This document shows, piece after piece, positions 16,021 through 24,540 of a DNA stretch of 64,000 nt. Every line of letters begins with the position of its first letter. The stretch's first letter is position 1. Source of the DNA: an uncultured Mycoplasmatota bacterium. Its GTDB lineage: Bacteria > Bacillota_I > Bacilli_A > RF39 > UBA660. The position numbers were made by a program, and so were the translations under genes. The stretch is taken from NCBI GenBank assembly GCA_900546275.1, contig URCH01000004.1, forward strand, positions 1 to 64,000, in the 5' to 3' direction. The notes under the pieces are model-generated. The model saw nothing but the letters and a program-made list of their open reading frames with translations, made no database searches and was not told the origin of the DNA.

Positions 16021-17175
16021 ATGAACGGTAAAGAATTTAAAGCAGCAGTACAACTTTTGGTTAAAGAAAAAGGAATAAGTGAGGATGTTATATATGAAAC
16101 AATGCAATTAGCACTAACATCTGCTTATAAAAAAAATTATCATTCTTTATCAAATGTTAGGGTAAATATTGATTCAGAGTCTGGTGATATACATGTATAT
16201 TCTTTTAAAACAGTAGTTCCAGATAATTATGAAGAATTAGAAGAATGGGACTTATTAGAAGAAGAAGAAAATAGCGACGAAGAAAAAGAAGATGAAGAAA
16301 AAAAAGAACCATTTATATTTGATGAAAGAATTCATATTCCATTAGAAGAAGCAAGAAAGATAGTTCCAAATATAGAAGTTGGAGAAACAATAGAAGAAGA
16401 AGTTACTCCAAAAGATTTTGGTAGGGTAGCAGCTTCAACAGCTAAACAAGTTGTTGTACAAAAAATAAGAGAAGCAGAAAGAAATACTATTTTAAATGAA
16501 TATCAAGATAAACAAGATGAATTAGTTTCAGGAATTGTGGAAATGGAAGATGCTAGAAATTATTATATTGGTCTAGGTAAAACTCAAGGTATTTTACCTA
16601 AAACAGAAATAATCCCTGGTGAAACAATTAAAATGGGTAGTAATATAAAAGTGTATATTACAAAAGTTGAAAGTAATTCTAAGGGGCCTATTATACTTTT
16701 ATCACGATGCCATTATGGATTTGTTAAGAGATTATTAGAATTAGAAATTCCAGAAATAAACGAAGGAATAATACTTGTTTATAGTGTAGCACGTGAAGCT
16801 GGTGTTAGAACAAAAGTTGCTGTATATTCAGAAAATGCAAAAGTAGATCCAATTGGTGCTTGCATAGGAGAAAAAGGTATGAGAATTGCTAATATATTAA
16901 AAGAATTAAATGGTGAAAAAATTGATATAATAGAATATAGTAAAGATTCTCAACAATTTATAAAAAATGCATTAAGTCCAGCCAAAGATCCTCATGTATT
17001 TATAACAGATGAAAAGAAAAATGAAGCACTAGTAGTAGTAGATAAAGAAAACTTTTCACTTGCTATAGGTAAAAAAGGTTTAAATGTAAAACTTGCTTCA
17101 AGATTAACTCATTTTAAAATAGATGTTAAAACATATGAACAAGCAAAAGAAGAAGGAATTAATATAGTAGGATAG
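16021..17175 (+). CDS. nusA: Transcription factor NusA
   Basis: A 384-residue transcription elongation/termination factor. ATG 16021 is chosen because AAAGGA ends 10 bases before it; the in-frame ATG at 16012 is too close to that site. Domains in order: the RNA-polymerase-binding N-terminal domain (about 1-130, with an acidic insert of Glu and Asp near residues 75-105), the S1 domain (about 160-230), and two KH domains (about 240-380, with GEKGMRIANILKELNGEKID and AIGKKGLNVKLASRLT). It has no C-terminal acidic repeats, as normal for Firmicutes. Confidence 0.95.
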   Translation: MNGKEFKAAVQLLVKEKGISEDVIYETMQLALTSAYKKNYHSLSNVRVNIDSESGDIHVYSFKTVVPDNYEELEEWDLLEEEENSDEEKEDEEKKEPFIFDERIHIPLEEARKIVPNIEVGETIEEEVTPKDFGRVAASTAKQVVVQKIREAERNTILNEYQDKQDELVSGIVEMEDARNYYIGLGKTQGILPKTEIIPGETIKMGSNIKVYITKVESNSKGPIILLSRCHYGFVKRLLELEIPEINEGIILVYSVAREAGVRTKVAVYSENAKVDPIGACIGEKGMRIANILKELNGEKIDIIEYSKDSQQFIKNALSPAKDPHVFITDEKKNEALVVVDKENFSLAIGKKGLNVKLASRLTHFKIDVKTYEQAKEEGINIVG

Positions 17176-17184
17176 GTGATTTAT

Positions 17185-17442
17185 TTGAAACAAAAAAAAA
17201 TACCAATGAGAACATGTATTGTTACAAAAGAAAAATTACCAAAAAATAAACTTATTAGAATAGTAAGAACACCAGAACTAAATGTTGTGATAGATGAAAC
17301 AGGTAAACAAAATGGTAGAGGTGCATACTTAAAAAAAGATATTGAAGTTTATGAAAAGGCAAAAAAAACAAAAATCTTAAATAAACATTTAGAAATAGAA
17401 GTTCCAGATAGTATATTTGATGAATTAGAAAAGATTAAGTAG
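17185..17442 (+). CDS. rnpM: YlxR/RnpM, RNA-binding RNase P modulator
   Basis: An 85-residue DUF448 protein. MRTCIVTKEKLPKNKLIRIVR and GRGAYLKKD are the family signatures. In B. subtilis the homologue binds RNase P RNA and modulates its activity. The start is most likely TTG 17185: the upstream GTG (17176) is part of the AGGTGA ribosome-binding site next to the nusA stop. It lies between nusA and infB as usual. Confidence 0.9.
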   Translation: MKQKKIPMRTCIVTKEKLPKNKLIRIVRTPELNVVIDETGKQNGRGAYLKKDIEVYEKAKKTKILNKHLEIEVPDSIFDELEKIK

Positions 17443-17451
17443 GTGTATAAA

Positions 17452-17931
17452 ATGGGAAAAAGACAAGATTATATTTCATGGGATGAATATTTTATGGCTC
17501 TTGCAATTTTATCAAGTAAAAGAAGTAAAGATCCCTCAACACAAGTTGGTGCTTGTATAGTAGATGAAAATAACAAAATATTATCAATGGGGTATAATGG
17601 CATGCCTATAGGAATAAATGACGATAATATTACTTGGGAAAGAGAAGGAAATTTTTTAGATACAAAATATGCATATGTATGTCACGCAGAATTAAATGCA
17701 ATCCTTAATTATAAAGGAAATTTAACAGGTAGTAAAATATATGTTTATTTATTTCCATGTAATGAATGTGCAAAAGCTATAATACAAGCAGGTATAAAAG
17801 AGGTAATATATGCCTGTGATAAATATAAAGATACAGATGCCGTTAAAGCTTCAAAAAGAATGTTTGATGAATGCAACGTTGTATATAGAGAATATAAATC
17901 AAAAGGTAAAAATATAATAATAACTGTATAG
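17452..17931 (+). CDS. dCMP deaminase
   Basis: A 159-residue zinc-dependent deaminase that converts dCMP to dUMP, feeding dTMP synthesis. The active-site motif HAELNAI (normally HAE-x-NAI) and PCNECAKAI (PCxxC) bind zinc, and DPSTQVGACIVDENNKILSMGYNG is the typical N-terminal part of the dCMP/ComEB family. ATG 17452 is used; the GTG at 17443 is part of the Shine-Dalgarno AGGTG. It occupies the place of ylxQ, the L7Ae-like gene normally found between rnpM and infB. This is an unusual insertion of a nucleotide enzyme into a translation operon. Confidence 0.9.
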   Translation: MGKRQDYISWDEYFMALAILSSKRSKDPSTQVGACIVDENNKILSMGYNGMPIGINDDNITWEREGNFLDTKYAYVCHAELNAILNYKGNLTGSKIYVYLFPCNECAKAIIQAGIKEVIYACDKYKDTDAVKASKRMFDECNVVYREYKSKGKNIIITV

Positions 17932-17948
17932 GAAAAGAGGTGTTATTT

Positions 17949-20057
17949 ATGATGACTGTGCTAGAATACGCAGATGACATGAATAAAAAAGTAGAAGAAA
18001 TAGTAGGGGCTTGTAAAAAATTAAGTATAAAAATTAATGAAGAAACAGATTTATTGTCAGATGAAGATATAACAATTCTTGATAATTATTTTTCATCAGA
18101 AATAGATGAGGAATATGATATTGATAATGAAATCGATGAAATAGTAGAAGATATAAAAGATACAAAAAAAATAGATGTTGATAATTCTGTATCTAAACAA
18201 AAATTAAAGAAAAAAAATGATACAGCTAAGAATAAAAAAGATTTAGCTCAAAAAAAGAAAGAAATGTATAAAAACAAGAAAAAGCTTATGTCTAATACAC
18301 CAACAAACAATAGCAATATTGTATTATACAAAGAAAATATGTCTATTGGTGATTTAGCTAAAGAATTAGGTGTTTCAGCAGCTGAAATAGTGAAAAAACT
18401 TTTCTCACAAGGATTAATGGTAACAATAAATACACCTATAAGCTATGAAAATGCCGAAATACTTGTACTTGATTATAATAAGGAACTAAAAAAAGAAGAA
18501 ACAACAGATGTTACAAATTTTGAACAATTTGAAATAATCGATGCTGAAGAAGATTTGGTAAAAAGAGCTCCAGTTGTTACAATAATGGGACATGTTGACC
18601 ATGGAAAAACAACACTTTTAGATACAATTAGAAAATCAAATGTCGCATCAGGTGAAGCTGGTGGAATAACTCAAGCCATAAGTGCATATCAAGTAAAACA
18701 TAATGGAGAAACAATTACATTTATAGACACACCAGGGCATGCTGCATTTACAGAAATGAGAGCAAGAGGAGCAAGTATAACAGATATAGTTATAATAATA
18801 GTTGCTGCAGATGATGGAGTTATGCCTCAAACAAGAGAAGTTGTAGATCATGCTAAAGCTGCAAATGTTCCAATAATAGTTGCTATAAATAAAATTGATA
18901 AACCAGGTGCAAATGTAGAAAAAGTAATGACAGATTTATCAGAATTAGGTTTAACTCCTGAAAAATGGGGTGGAGATACTTTATATAACGAAATATCTGC
19001 TAAAAATGCAATAGGAATAGACGAATTACTAGAAAATATTTTATTGGTTGCAGAATTAAAAAATTATAAGGCAAATCCTAATAGATATGCAGTCGGTACT
19101 GTAATTGAATCAAGACTTGATAAACATTTAGGTCCTATTGTAACAGTTTTAATACAAAATGGAACATTAAGATTAGGAGACCCAATTGTAGTTGGAAATG
19201 CATATGGAAAGATAAGAACATTAAAAAATTCAAATGGTGAAGAAATAACAAGTGCAATACCTAGTCAACCTGTAGAAATAACAGGGATTAATGAAGTTCC
19301 AGTAGCTGGCGATAAGTTTATGGCTTTTGAATCAGAAAAACAAGCAAGAAGTATTGGGGAAGAAAGAAAAAAACAAGCTAGATTAAAAGAAAACACAAGT
19401 AAAACAGTTTTGACTTTAGATGCGTTATTTTCTAAAATACAAGAGGGTGTAAAAGAAATAAATGTTATAATCAAAGCCGATGTAAATGGTAGTAGCGAAG
19501 CTGTAAAAAATTCCCTTGAAAAAATAGAAGTTGAAGGTGTAAAAGTAAATGTTATAAGAAGTAGTGTTGGAGGAATTACAGAAGGAGACGTAGTTCTTGC
19601 AAAAGCCTCAAATGCTATTATTATAGGATTTAATGTTAGACCAAGTAACTCAATAAAGGATTATGCTGAAGAACAAGGTGTTGAAATAAGACCATATAAT
19701 ATAATATATAAAGTGGTAGAAGAAATGGAAGCTGCTATGAAAGGTATGCTAGATCCAGAATACGAAGAAAAAGTTTTAGGAAATGCTGAAATAAGACAAT
19801 TATTTAAGTTTTCTAAAGTTGGTGTAATTGCCGGTTCATATGTAACAGACGGCATAATCAAAAGAGAGTCAAAAGCTAGAGTAATACGTGATGGAATTGT
19901 AATATATGATGGAAATATAGGTTCAGTTCAAAGAGAAAAAGACTCAGTTAAAGAAGTTAAAAAAGGATTGGAATGTGGTATTACCATTGAAAATTTCAAT
20001 GATATAAAGGTTGGAGATATCATTGAATCATATGAAATGGTTGAAAAGGAAAGATAG
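17949..20057 (+). CDS. infB: Translation initiation factor IF-2
   Basis: A 702-residue GTPase that places initiator tRNA on the 30S subunit. The first 130 residues are acidic, then lysine-rich and disordered, and a short N2 domain (SIGDLAKELGVSAAEIVKKL) follows. The G domain has GHVDHGKTTLLD, DTPGHAAF, NKIDKPGAN and SAKNAIGID, and the C-terminal beta-barrels and C1/C2 domains complete it (VRPSNSIKDYAEEQGVEIR). The start is one of two adjacent ATGs (17949, 17952) after GAGGTG. Confidence 0.96.
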   Translation: MMTVLEYADDMNKKVEEIVGACKKLSIKINEETDLLSDEDITILDNYFSSEIDEEYDIDNEIDEIVEDIKDTKKIDVDNSVSKQKLKKKNDTAKNKKDLAQKKKEMYKNKKKLMSNTPTNNSNIVLYKENMSIGDLAKELGVSAAEIVKKLFSQGLMVTINTPISYENAEILVLDYNKELKKEETTDVTNFEQFEIIDAEEDLVKRAPVVTIMGHVDHGKTTLLDTIRKSNVASGEAGGITQAISAYQVKHNGETITFIDTPGHAAFTEMRARGASITDIVIIIVAADDGVMPQTREVVDHAKAANVPIIVAINKIDKPGANVEKVMTDLSELGLTPEKWGGDTLYNEISAKNAIGIDELLENILLVAELKNYKANPNRYAVGTVIESRLDKHLGPIVTVLIQNGTLRLGDPIVVGNAYGKIRTLKNSNGEEITSAIPSQPVEITGINEVPVAGDKFMAFESEKQARSIGEERKKQARLKENTSKTVLTLDALFSKIQEGVKEINVIIKADVNGSSEAVKNSLEKIEVEGVKVNVIRSSVGGITEGDVVLAKASNAIIIGFNVRPSNSIKDYAEEQGVEIRPYNIIYKVVEEMEAAMKGMLDPEYEEKVLGNAEIRQLFKFSKVGVIAGSYVTDGIIKRESKARVIRDGIVIYDGNIGSVQREKDSVKEVKKGLECGITIENFNDIKVGDIIESYEMVEKER

Positions 20058-20078
20058 AGCAGTAATGTTCTATTTTTT
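20055..20078 (+). terminator. Terminator after infB
   Basis: TAGAGCA-GTAA-TGTTCTA (with a G-T pair) followed by six T residues. It ends, or partly ends, the rimP-infB transcript. Confidence 0.65.
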
Positions 20079-20098
20079 CAATCAAATAGGAGTGAAAT

Positions 20099-20320
20099 AT
20101 GAATAATAAAGATACAATACTTTTATCACTATTAGTTGGGATAAAAGAAAATTTAAATTTAACTGAAACAGAAAAAAATGTTATAATTGATGGACTAAAT
20201 TTACTACATTCTGAATATATATCAACAAATGATTTAGAAAACTGGGAAAGCAAATGTTATGATGCAGATTTTTGTATAAAACCAATGAATGAAATAGTAA
20301 AGGTACGTGTTTTAAAATAA
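20099..20320 (+). CDS. Small protein of unknown function after infB
   Basis: A 73-residue acidic protein preceded by AGGAG at good distance. The sequence looks helical (DTILLSLLVGIKENLNLTETEKNVIIDGLNLLHSEY) with two cysteines near the end (ESKCYDADFCIKP). It occupies the place of ylxP in the classical operon but does not resemble that family. No function assigned. Confidence 0.65.
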   Translation: MNNKDTILLSLLVGIKENLNLTETEKNVIIDGLNLLHSEYISTNDLENWESKCYDADFCIKPMNEIVKVRVLK

Positions 20321-20322
20321 AT

Positions 20323-20351
20323 TTGACTTTTAAATTTGTTTTAAGTATTAT
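20323..20351 (+). promoter_or_regulatory. Promoter of the 251-residue protein gene
   Basis: TTGACT (20323-20328), 17-bp spacer, TATTAT (20346-20351), 27 bp upstream of the start codon. Confidence 0.65.
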
Positions 20352-20377
20352 ATTGCTTATTAAAGAGGTAATTTATT

Positions 20378-21133
20378 ATGCGTGAAATAGAAAATAAAAT
20401 TATGGATTTAGGAGTAAATCCAAATATAAAAGAAAATCCAGTATTTGAAGATATTTTATCCAAAGTAAAAAAACTAGGTGATTTAGTAGAATATAGTTCA
20501 GATAATAAAAATGTATTTGCAATTTCAAAACTAGATGATAAATTAAATAGGAAAAGAATGACAAATATAAGAATTTCTATAGATGATAACGATTTAGTAT
20601 TAATTGAAGAATATGTTACATTAGTAAAGCCTATTAATACAGATGAAGTTGTGATAAAAAATGAAAAATGTATTAAATGCAAATATTCAAAAAATGGAGT
20701 AATGATAAGTAAAACTGTGGAAAATTATAAAGAATTTGTAGCAAATAAGAAATTTCAGAATATAGGATTAATGGAAATGCTATATCCATTTGTATCATCT
20801 TTTAATTCGAGTAGTGAACTATCTTCTAAAATTATAATACTTAGATCTGGATTGAATATTGGCTATGTAATAAAAAAAGAAAATAATGAACTTACTTATT
20901 GTGGTTATGTTCCTTTAAAAACTACCAAAATAAGAGATTTAGATTTAGCTGGTGCATTACAACCTTGTGAAATATTACCAATGTCTGATCAAAAAATAAT
21001 TAGTTTATTGAAAACAGAAACTAATGAAAAAACAAGATTAGAACTAGAAAAATATTATGCTTTAAAAAATAAAGAATATTATAATTCAAATTATGATTCA
21101 AATTTTGTATATGTTAAACAAAAAAGAATGTAG
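20378..21133 (+). CDS. Uncharacterised cytoplasmic protein
   Basis: A 251-residue soluble protein with its own promoter, an AGAGGT Shine-Dalgarno and its own terminator. It has no signal peptide or membrane helix. A pair of cysteines, CIKCKYSKNG (about 98-101), might bind metal or be chance. The central part alternates strands and helices; the C-terminus is helical, then tyrosine- and asparagine-rich (EYYNSNYDSNFVYVKQKRM). I do not recognise the family. It interrupts the expected infB-rbfA adjacency. Confidence 0.75.
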   Translation: MREIENKIMDLGVNPNIKENPVFEDILSKVKKLGDLVEYSSDNKNVFAISKLDDKLNRKRMTNIRISIDDNDLVLIEEYVTLVKPINTDEVVIKNEKCIKCKYSKNGVMISKTVENYKEFVANKKFQNIGLMEMLYPFVSSFNSSSELSSKIIILRSGLNIGYVIKKENNELTYCGYVPLKTTKIRDLDLAGALQPCEILPMSDQKIISLLKTETNEKTRLELEKYYALKNKEYYNSNYDSNFVYVKQKRM

Positions 21134-21149
21134 TTTTTCTACATTTTTT
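21127..21149 (+). terminator. Rho-independent terminator
   Basis: AATGTAG-TTTTT-CTACATT followed by T residues, overlapping the end of the 251-residue gene. Confidence 0.85.
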
Positions 21150-21181
21150 AATTTATATTTTAAAAAGTTTAAATTCATTAA

Positions 21182-21211
21182 TTTACATATATATAGTATG
21201 CATGTTATAAT
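21182..21211 (+). promoter_or_regulatory. rbfA promoter
   Basis: TTTACA (21182-21187), 18-bp spacer, consensus TATAAT (21206-21211). Confidence 0.6.
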
Positions 21212-21228
21212 ATAGATGAGGTGGAACC

Positions 21229-21570
21229 ATGAGTGTAAAAATAGATAGAATTAACAGTGCATTAGTAAAAGAAATAAGTTATATTTTAGCTACAGAAGTA
21301 AAAGATAAATGTATTAAATTTGTAACAATAACTGATTGTAAAGTTACTAATGATTTGAGTTTTGCTAAAGTTTATTATACAGTACTTAATGACGAAGATA
21401 AAAAAGAAACAGCAAAAGCTTTAAAAAATGCTAGTGGATTTATAAGACATGAACTTATGGATAGAGTGGATATAAGACATATTCCAGAACTTACATTTGT
21501 ATTTGACGAATCAATATCATATGGTAAAAAAATTGAAGATATAATAGAAAATATTCATGAAAACAAATAA
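21229..21570 (+). CDS. rbfA: Ribosome-binding factor A
   Basis: A 113-residue KH-fold protein that helps mature the 16S rRNA 5' end and supports growth in the cold. Typical parts: RINSALVKEISYILATEVKD at the start, FVTITDCKVTNDLSFAKVYYTVL, and IRHELMDRVDIRHIPELTFVFDESI. The Shine-Dalgarno GAGGTGG is close to the ATG. It has its own promoter, so unlike B. subtilis it is not strictly tied to the infB transcript. Confidence 0.95.
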   Translation: MSVKIDRINSALVKEISYILATEVKDKCIKFVTITDCKVTNDLSFAKVYYTVLNDEDKKETAKALKNASGFIRHELMDRVDIRHIPELTFVFDESISYGKKIEDIIENIHENK

Positions 21571-21575
21571 ACTTT

Positions 21576-21604
21576 TTGACATAAAATAGAATGTGTGATA
21601 TATT
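21576..21604 (+). promoter_or_regulatory. Near-consensus promoter
   Basis: TTGACA (21576-21581), 17-bp spacer, TATATT (21599-21604) with an extended TG at 21596-21597. It is one of the best promoters in the window. It drives a 59-residue protein gene and, possibly, the T-box leader behind it. Confidence 0.75.
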
Positions 21605-21619
21605 TTAAGGGAGAAAAGT

Positions 21620-21799
21620 ATGATAAAAATTTATAATTATGTTATTAACTATAAAGTAGAAAAAATTAATACAGAATGTCATACCAATTTAAATAAGAAA
21701 AAACAACTAGATTATGTTAAAGAAAAACAAAAACAAAAAATAAAAACTTTCGATGAAATACTTAATGAACATATTAATGTAACTAAGAAAAGTAAATAG
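21620..21799 (+). CDS. Small basic protein under a strong promoter
   Basis: A 59-residue, lysine- and asparagine-rich protein (MIKIYNYVINYKVEKINTEC at its start, then a KKKQLDYVKEKQKQKIKTF helix). AAGGGAG lies at good spacing before the ATG. It ends immediately before the T-box leader, and no terminator separates the two. Small, basic and highly expressed fits a nucleic-acid-binding or ribosome-associated protein, but no family is recognised. Confidence 0.6.
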   Translation: MIKIYNYVINYKVEKINTECHTNLNKKKQLDYVKEKQKQKIKTFDEILNEHINVTKKSK

Positions 21800-21981
21800 T
21801 AACTTTTTAACTAGTAATTAGAAAACTAGTGTTAGATGAAAACTAGTCAAGGTTAAAAAGAGAATATACATACTTTGAGTTATATCGATTGACTTGCGTT
21901 AAAAGTTAAAGTGCATAGATTTCTATGAATTAAGGTGGTACCGCGGAATTTTCGTCCTTAGTTTGTAGAAATTTTTTTTTA
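21800..21981 (+). promoter_or_regulatory. T-box riboswitch, probably tyrosine-specific
   Basis: The T-box core AAGGTGGTACCGCGG lies at 21932-21946, followed by TTTTCGTCCTTA. The terminator form pairs ATTTCTATGAATTAAGG with CCTTAGTTTGTAGAAAT, followed by nine T residues. A shortened Stem I may be formed by CTTTTTAAC (21803-21811) and GTTAAAAAG (21852-21860). UAC (Tyr) triplets occur at 21867-21873, but I cannot place the specifier loop with certainty. Uncharged tRNA binding would favour the antiterminator. tyrS downstream supports Tyr. Confidence 0.88.
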
Positions 21982-21990
21982 GGAGGATTT

Positions 21991-22620
21991 ATGATTAAAA
22001 AAGTAATATTTGATTTAGACAATACACTTATTATGTGGAAAAAAGATTATATAAATGCACTAATAGATACTATGAAATATTTTGATGTAAAAAAAGATCC
22101 AGCTATAATAGATGATATTATTGAATCATTAGAAAAAAAACATGAAATCATTTCAAAAGAAATTTTATTAAATGATATAAATAAAATATGTGGTTTAAAT
22201 CTTGATATGAATTTCATAGATAAATTATTTGAAAATCAAAAAAAACTAGCTGAAATTGATGATAATTTAATAGAAATAATAAAATACTTGAGTAAAAAAT
22301 ATGAATTAGTAGTGTTAAGTAATTATTTTAAAGAAATACAAATAGGCAGACTAAAAACTGCAAAAATTTACGATTACTTTACAAATGTGTATGGTGGAGA
22401 TGATGTAAAATTGAAGCCAAACAAGGAAAGCTACTTAAAAGCTATATATCCAAATAAAATAGAAGAGTGTATTATGATAGGTGATAGCTTAAAGTACGAT
22501 ATAGAAGGAGCTTTAAAAATAGGTTTAAAAGCTATATTATATGATTATAATAACAAATTACCTGATAATGAAAAATATATTAAAATAAATAAATTAGAAG
22601 AATTGAAAAATATATTATAA
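21991..22620 (+). CDS. HAD-family hydrolase
   Basis: A 209-residue HAD-IA phosphatase: FDLDNTLIMW (motif I with both aspartates), VVLSNYF (motif II), KPNKESY (motif III lysine) and MIGDSLKYDIEGA (motif IV). A helical cap sits between motifs I and II (about 20-95). Such enzymes hydrolyse small phosphorylated metabolites, often nucleotides or sugar phosphates. It is the first gene behind the T-box and has a perfect AGGAGG. Its link with deoC suggests deoxyribose- or nucleotide-phosphate salvage, but the substrate is unknown. Confidence 0.85.
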   Translation: MIKKVIFDLDNTLIMWKKDYINALIDTMKYFDVKKDPAIIDDIIESLEKKHEIISKEILLNDINKICGLNLDMNFIDKLFENQKKLAEIDDNLIEIIKYLSKKYELVVLSNYFKEIQIGRLKTAKIYDYFTNVYGGDDVKLKPNKESYLKAIYPNKIEECIMIGDSLKYDIEGALKIGLKAILYDYNNKLPDNEKYIKINKLEELKNIL

Positions 22621-22630
22621 GGAGGAAAAT

Positions 22631-23275
22631 ATGGAATTAAATAAATATATTGATCATACAAATTTAAAAATGACATCAACTACAAAAGATATAAAAAAAT
22701 TATGTGAGGAAGCAAAAAAATATAAATTCGCATCTGTTTGCGTGCATCCATGCTATGTAGAACTTGCTCATAATTTACTAAAAGATACAGATATAGATAT
22801 TTGTACTGTAATAGGTTTTCCTTTAGGAATGAATAAAACAATAGTAAAAGAATATGAAGCAATATCTGCTATAGAAGATGGTGCAACAGAAATTGATATG
22901 GTTATGAATGTAGGTGCATTTAAAGATAAAGACTATGATTACGTAAAACAAGAAATAGAAAGTGTTAGAGATGCAATAGATGGAAAAGTTTTAAAAGTAA
23001 TTATAGAAACTTCACTTTTAACGGATGAGGAAATTATAAAAGCAACAGAAATTTGTAATGAAACATTTGTTAATTTTATAAAAACATCAACAGGCTTTGG
23101 AAAAAGAGGAGCAAGCGTTCATGATATAGAACTAATAAATGAACATAAAAGCGAAGTTTTGGAAATAAAAGCTAGTGGTGGTATAAAAACAGAAGCGCAA
23201 GCACATGAATTAATAACTGCAGGTGCAACAAGAATAGGAACAAGTTCTGGGGTAGAACTTATGAGAGGAGAATAA
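22631..23275 (+). CDS. deoC: Deoxyribose-phosphate aldolase
   Basis: A 214-residue TIM-barrel aldolase that splits 2-deoxyribose-5-phosphate into glyceraldehyde-3-phosphate and acetaldehyde. It shows KYIDHTNLK at the start, CTVIGFPLG, GATEIDMVMNVGAF, LKVIIETSLL, and FIKTSTGF with the Schiff-base lysine, followed by KASGGIKT. All catalytic residues are present and the length is normal. It is 10 bp after the HAD gene and 3 bp before tyrS, so it sits under T-box control. Confidence 0.95.
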   Translation: MELNKYIDHTNLKMTSTTKDIKKLCEEAKKYKFASVCVHPCYVELAHNLLKDTDIDICTVIGFPLGMNKTIVKEYEAISAIEDGATEIDMVMNVGAFKDKDYDYVKQEIESVRDAIDGKVLKVIIETSLLTDEEIIKATEICNETFVNFIKTSTGFGKRGASVHDIELINEHKSEVLEIKASGGIKTEAQAHELITAGATRIGTSSGVELMRGE

Positions 23276-23278
23276 TAT

Positions 23279-24511
23279 ATGACATTATATGAAGAATTAA
23301 AATGGAGAGGACTTGTTAAAGACGTAAGTAGTCCTGAAATAGAAAAAAAATTAAATGAAGAAAAAATAACATTTTATTGGGGAACAGATCCAACAGCAGA
23401 TAGTCTTCATCTTGGACATTACTCATCATTAGTAACAGCAAAACGTTTGGCAATGGCAGGGCACCATCCAATTTTATTAGTAGGTGGTGCAACGGGTTTA
23501 ATAGGAGATCCAAGACCAACATCAGAAAGAGAAATTATTTCAAAAGAAACTTTAAATAAAAATCTAGAAGGTATTTCAAAACAAGTTAATGAAATTTTTA
23601 ATGGAAAAGCTCAAATTGTTAATAATTATGATTGGTTTAAAGGATATGAATTTCTTGATTTTTTAAGGGATGTTGGAAAATATATAAATGTAAATTATAT
23701 GTTAAACAAAGATATAATTAGAAGAAGATTAGAAACTGGAATAACATATGCAGAATTTTCATATACACTAATTCAAGGTTATGATTTTTTTAGATTATTT
23801 CAAGACAAAAATTGTGTATTACAAGCAGAAGGTTCTGATCAATGGGGAAATATAACAACTGGAATAGATTTGATAAGAAAACTAACAGGAAAAGAAGCAT
23901 ATGGATTTACTATGCCTCTTGTATTAGATAAATTTGGTAAAAAATTTGGAAAAAGTGAAGGAAATGCTTTATGGTTAAATAAAGATAAAACATCAAGTTA
24001 TGAATTATATCAATATTTAGTTAACGTAGATGATTCAATGGTAATAAGTTATCTTAAAATATTTACATTTTTATCTAAAGAAGAAATAGATGAATTAGAA
24101 ATTAAAAATAATGAACATCCAGAATTAAGAGAAGCACATAAAGCATTAGCACGTGAGATAATAACTGATTTACATGGAAAAGAAGAATATGAGAAAGCTT
24201 TAAAAATAAGTGAATGCTTATTTAAAGGAAATATAAAAGAATTAGATACAAAAGATATTTTAGTAGGCTTTAAAGATGTTCCGCATTTTGAAGTAGAGGA
24301 AAATATAAAAGTAATAGATTTAATTGTAAATGGTAAAGTTGCATCAAGCAAGAGAGAAGCAAGAGAATTTATAAATAGTGGAGCTATATATATTAATGGT
24401 GATAAAGTTGAAGATGAAAATATGATTATTACTAAAGATATTGCTCTAGATAATAAAATTTTAGTAATTAAAAGAGGTAAAAAGAAAAATTACATTGGTT
24501 TAATAAAATAA
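23279..24511 (+). CDS. tyrS: Tyrosyl-tRNA synthetase
   Basis: A 410-residue class I synthetase. Signatures: GTDPTADSLHLGHYSS (HIGH motif as HLGH), the tyrosine pocket YDFFRLFQDKNCVLQAEGSDQWGNI, and KFGKSEGNALW (KMSKS as KFGKS). The C-terminal S4-like RNA-binding domain (about 345-410: VASSKREAREFINSGAIYINGDKV) is present. It is the last gene of the T-box operon and ends at a terminator shared with rpsD. Confidence 0.96.
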   Translation: MTLYEELKWRGLVKDVSSPEIEKKLNEEKITFYWGTDPTADSLHLGHYSSLVTAKRLAMAGHHPILLVGGATGLIGDPRPTSEREIISKETLNKNLEGISKQVNEIFNGKAQIVNNYDWFKGYEFLDFLRDVGKYINVNYMLNKDIIRRRLETGITYAEFSYTLIQGYDFFRLFQDKNCVLQAEGSDQWGNITTGIDLIRKLTGKEAYGFTMPLVLDKFGKKFGKSEGNALWLNKDKTSSYELYQYLVNVDDSMVISYLKIFTFLSKEEIDELEIKNNEHPELREAHKALAREIITDLHGKEEYEKALKISECLFKGNIKELDTKDILVGFKDVPHFEVEENIKVIDLIVNGKVASSKREAREFINSGAIYINGDKVEDENMIITKDIALDNKILVIKRGKKKNYIGLIK

Positions 24512-24540
24512 AAAAAGCTCGAATTTTTTTCGAGTTTTTT
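24512..24540. terminator. Bidirectional terminator between tyrS and rpsD
   Basis: CTCGAA and TTCGAG pair with A-runs on one side and T-runs on the other, serving both convergent genes. Confidence 0.85.
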
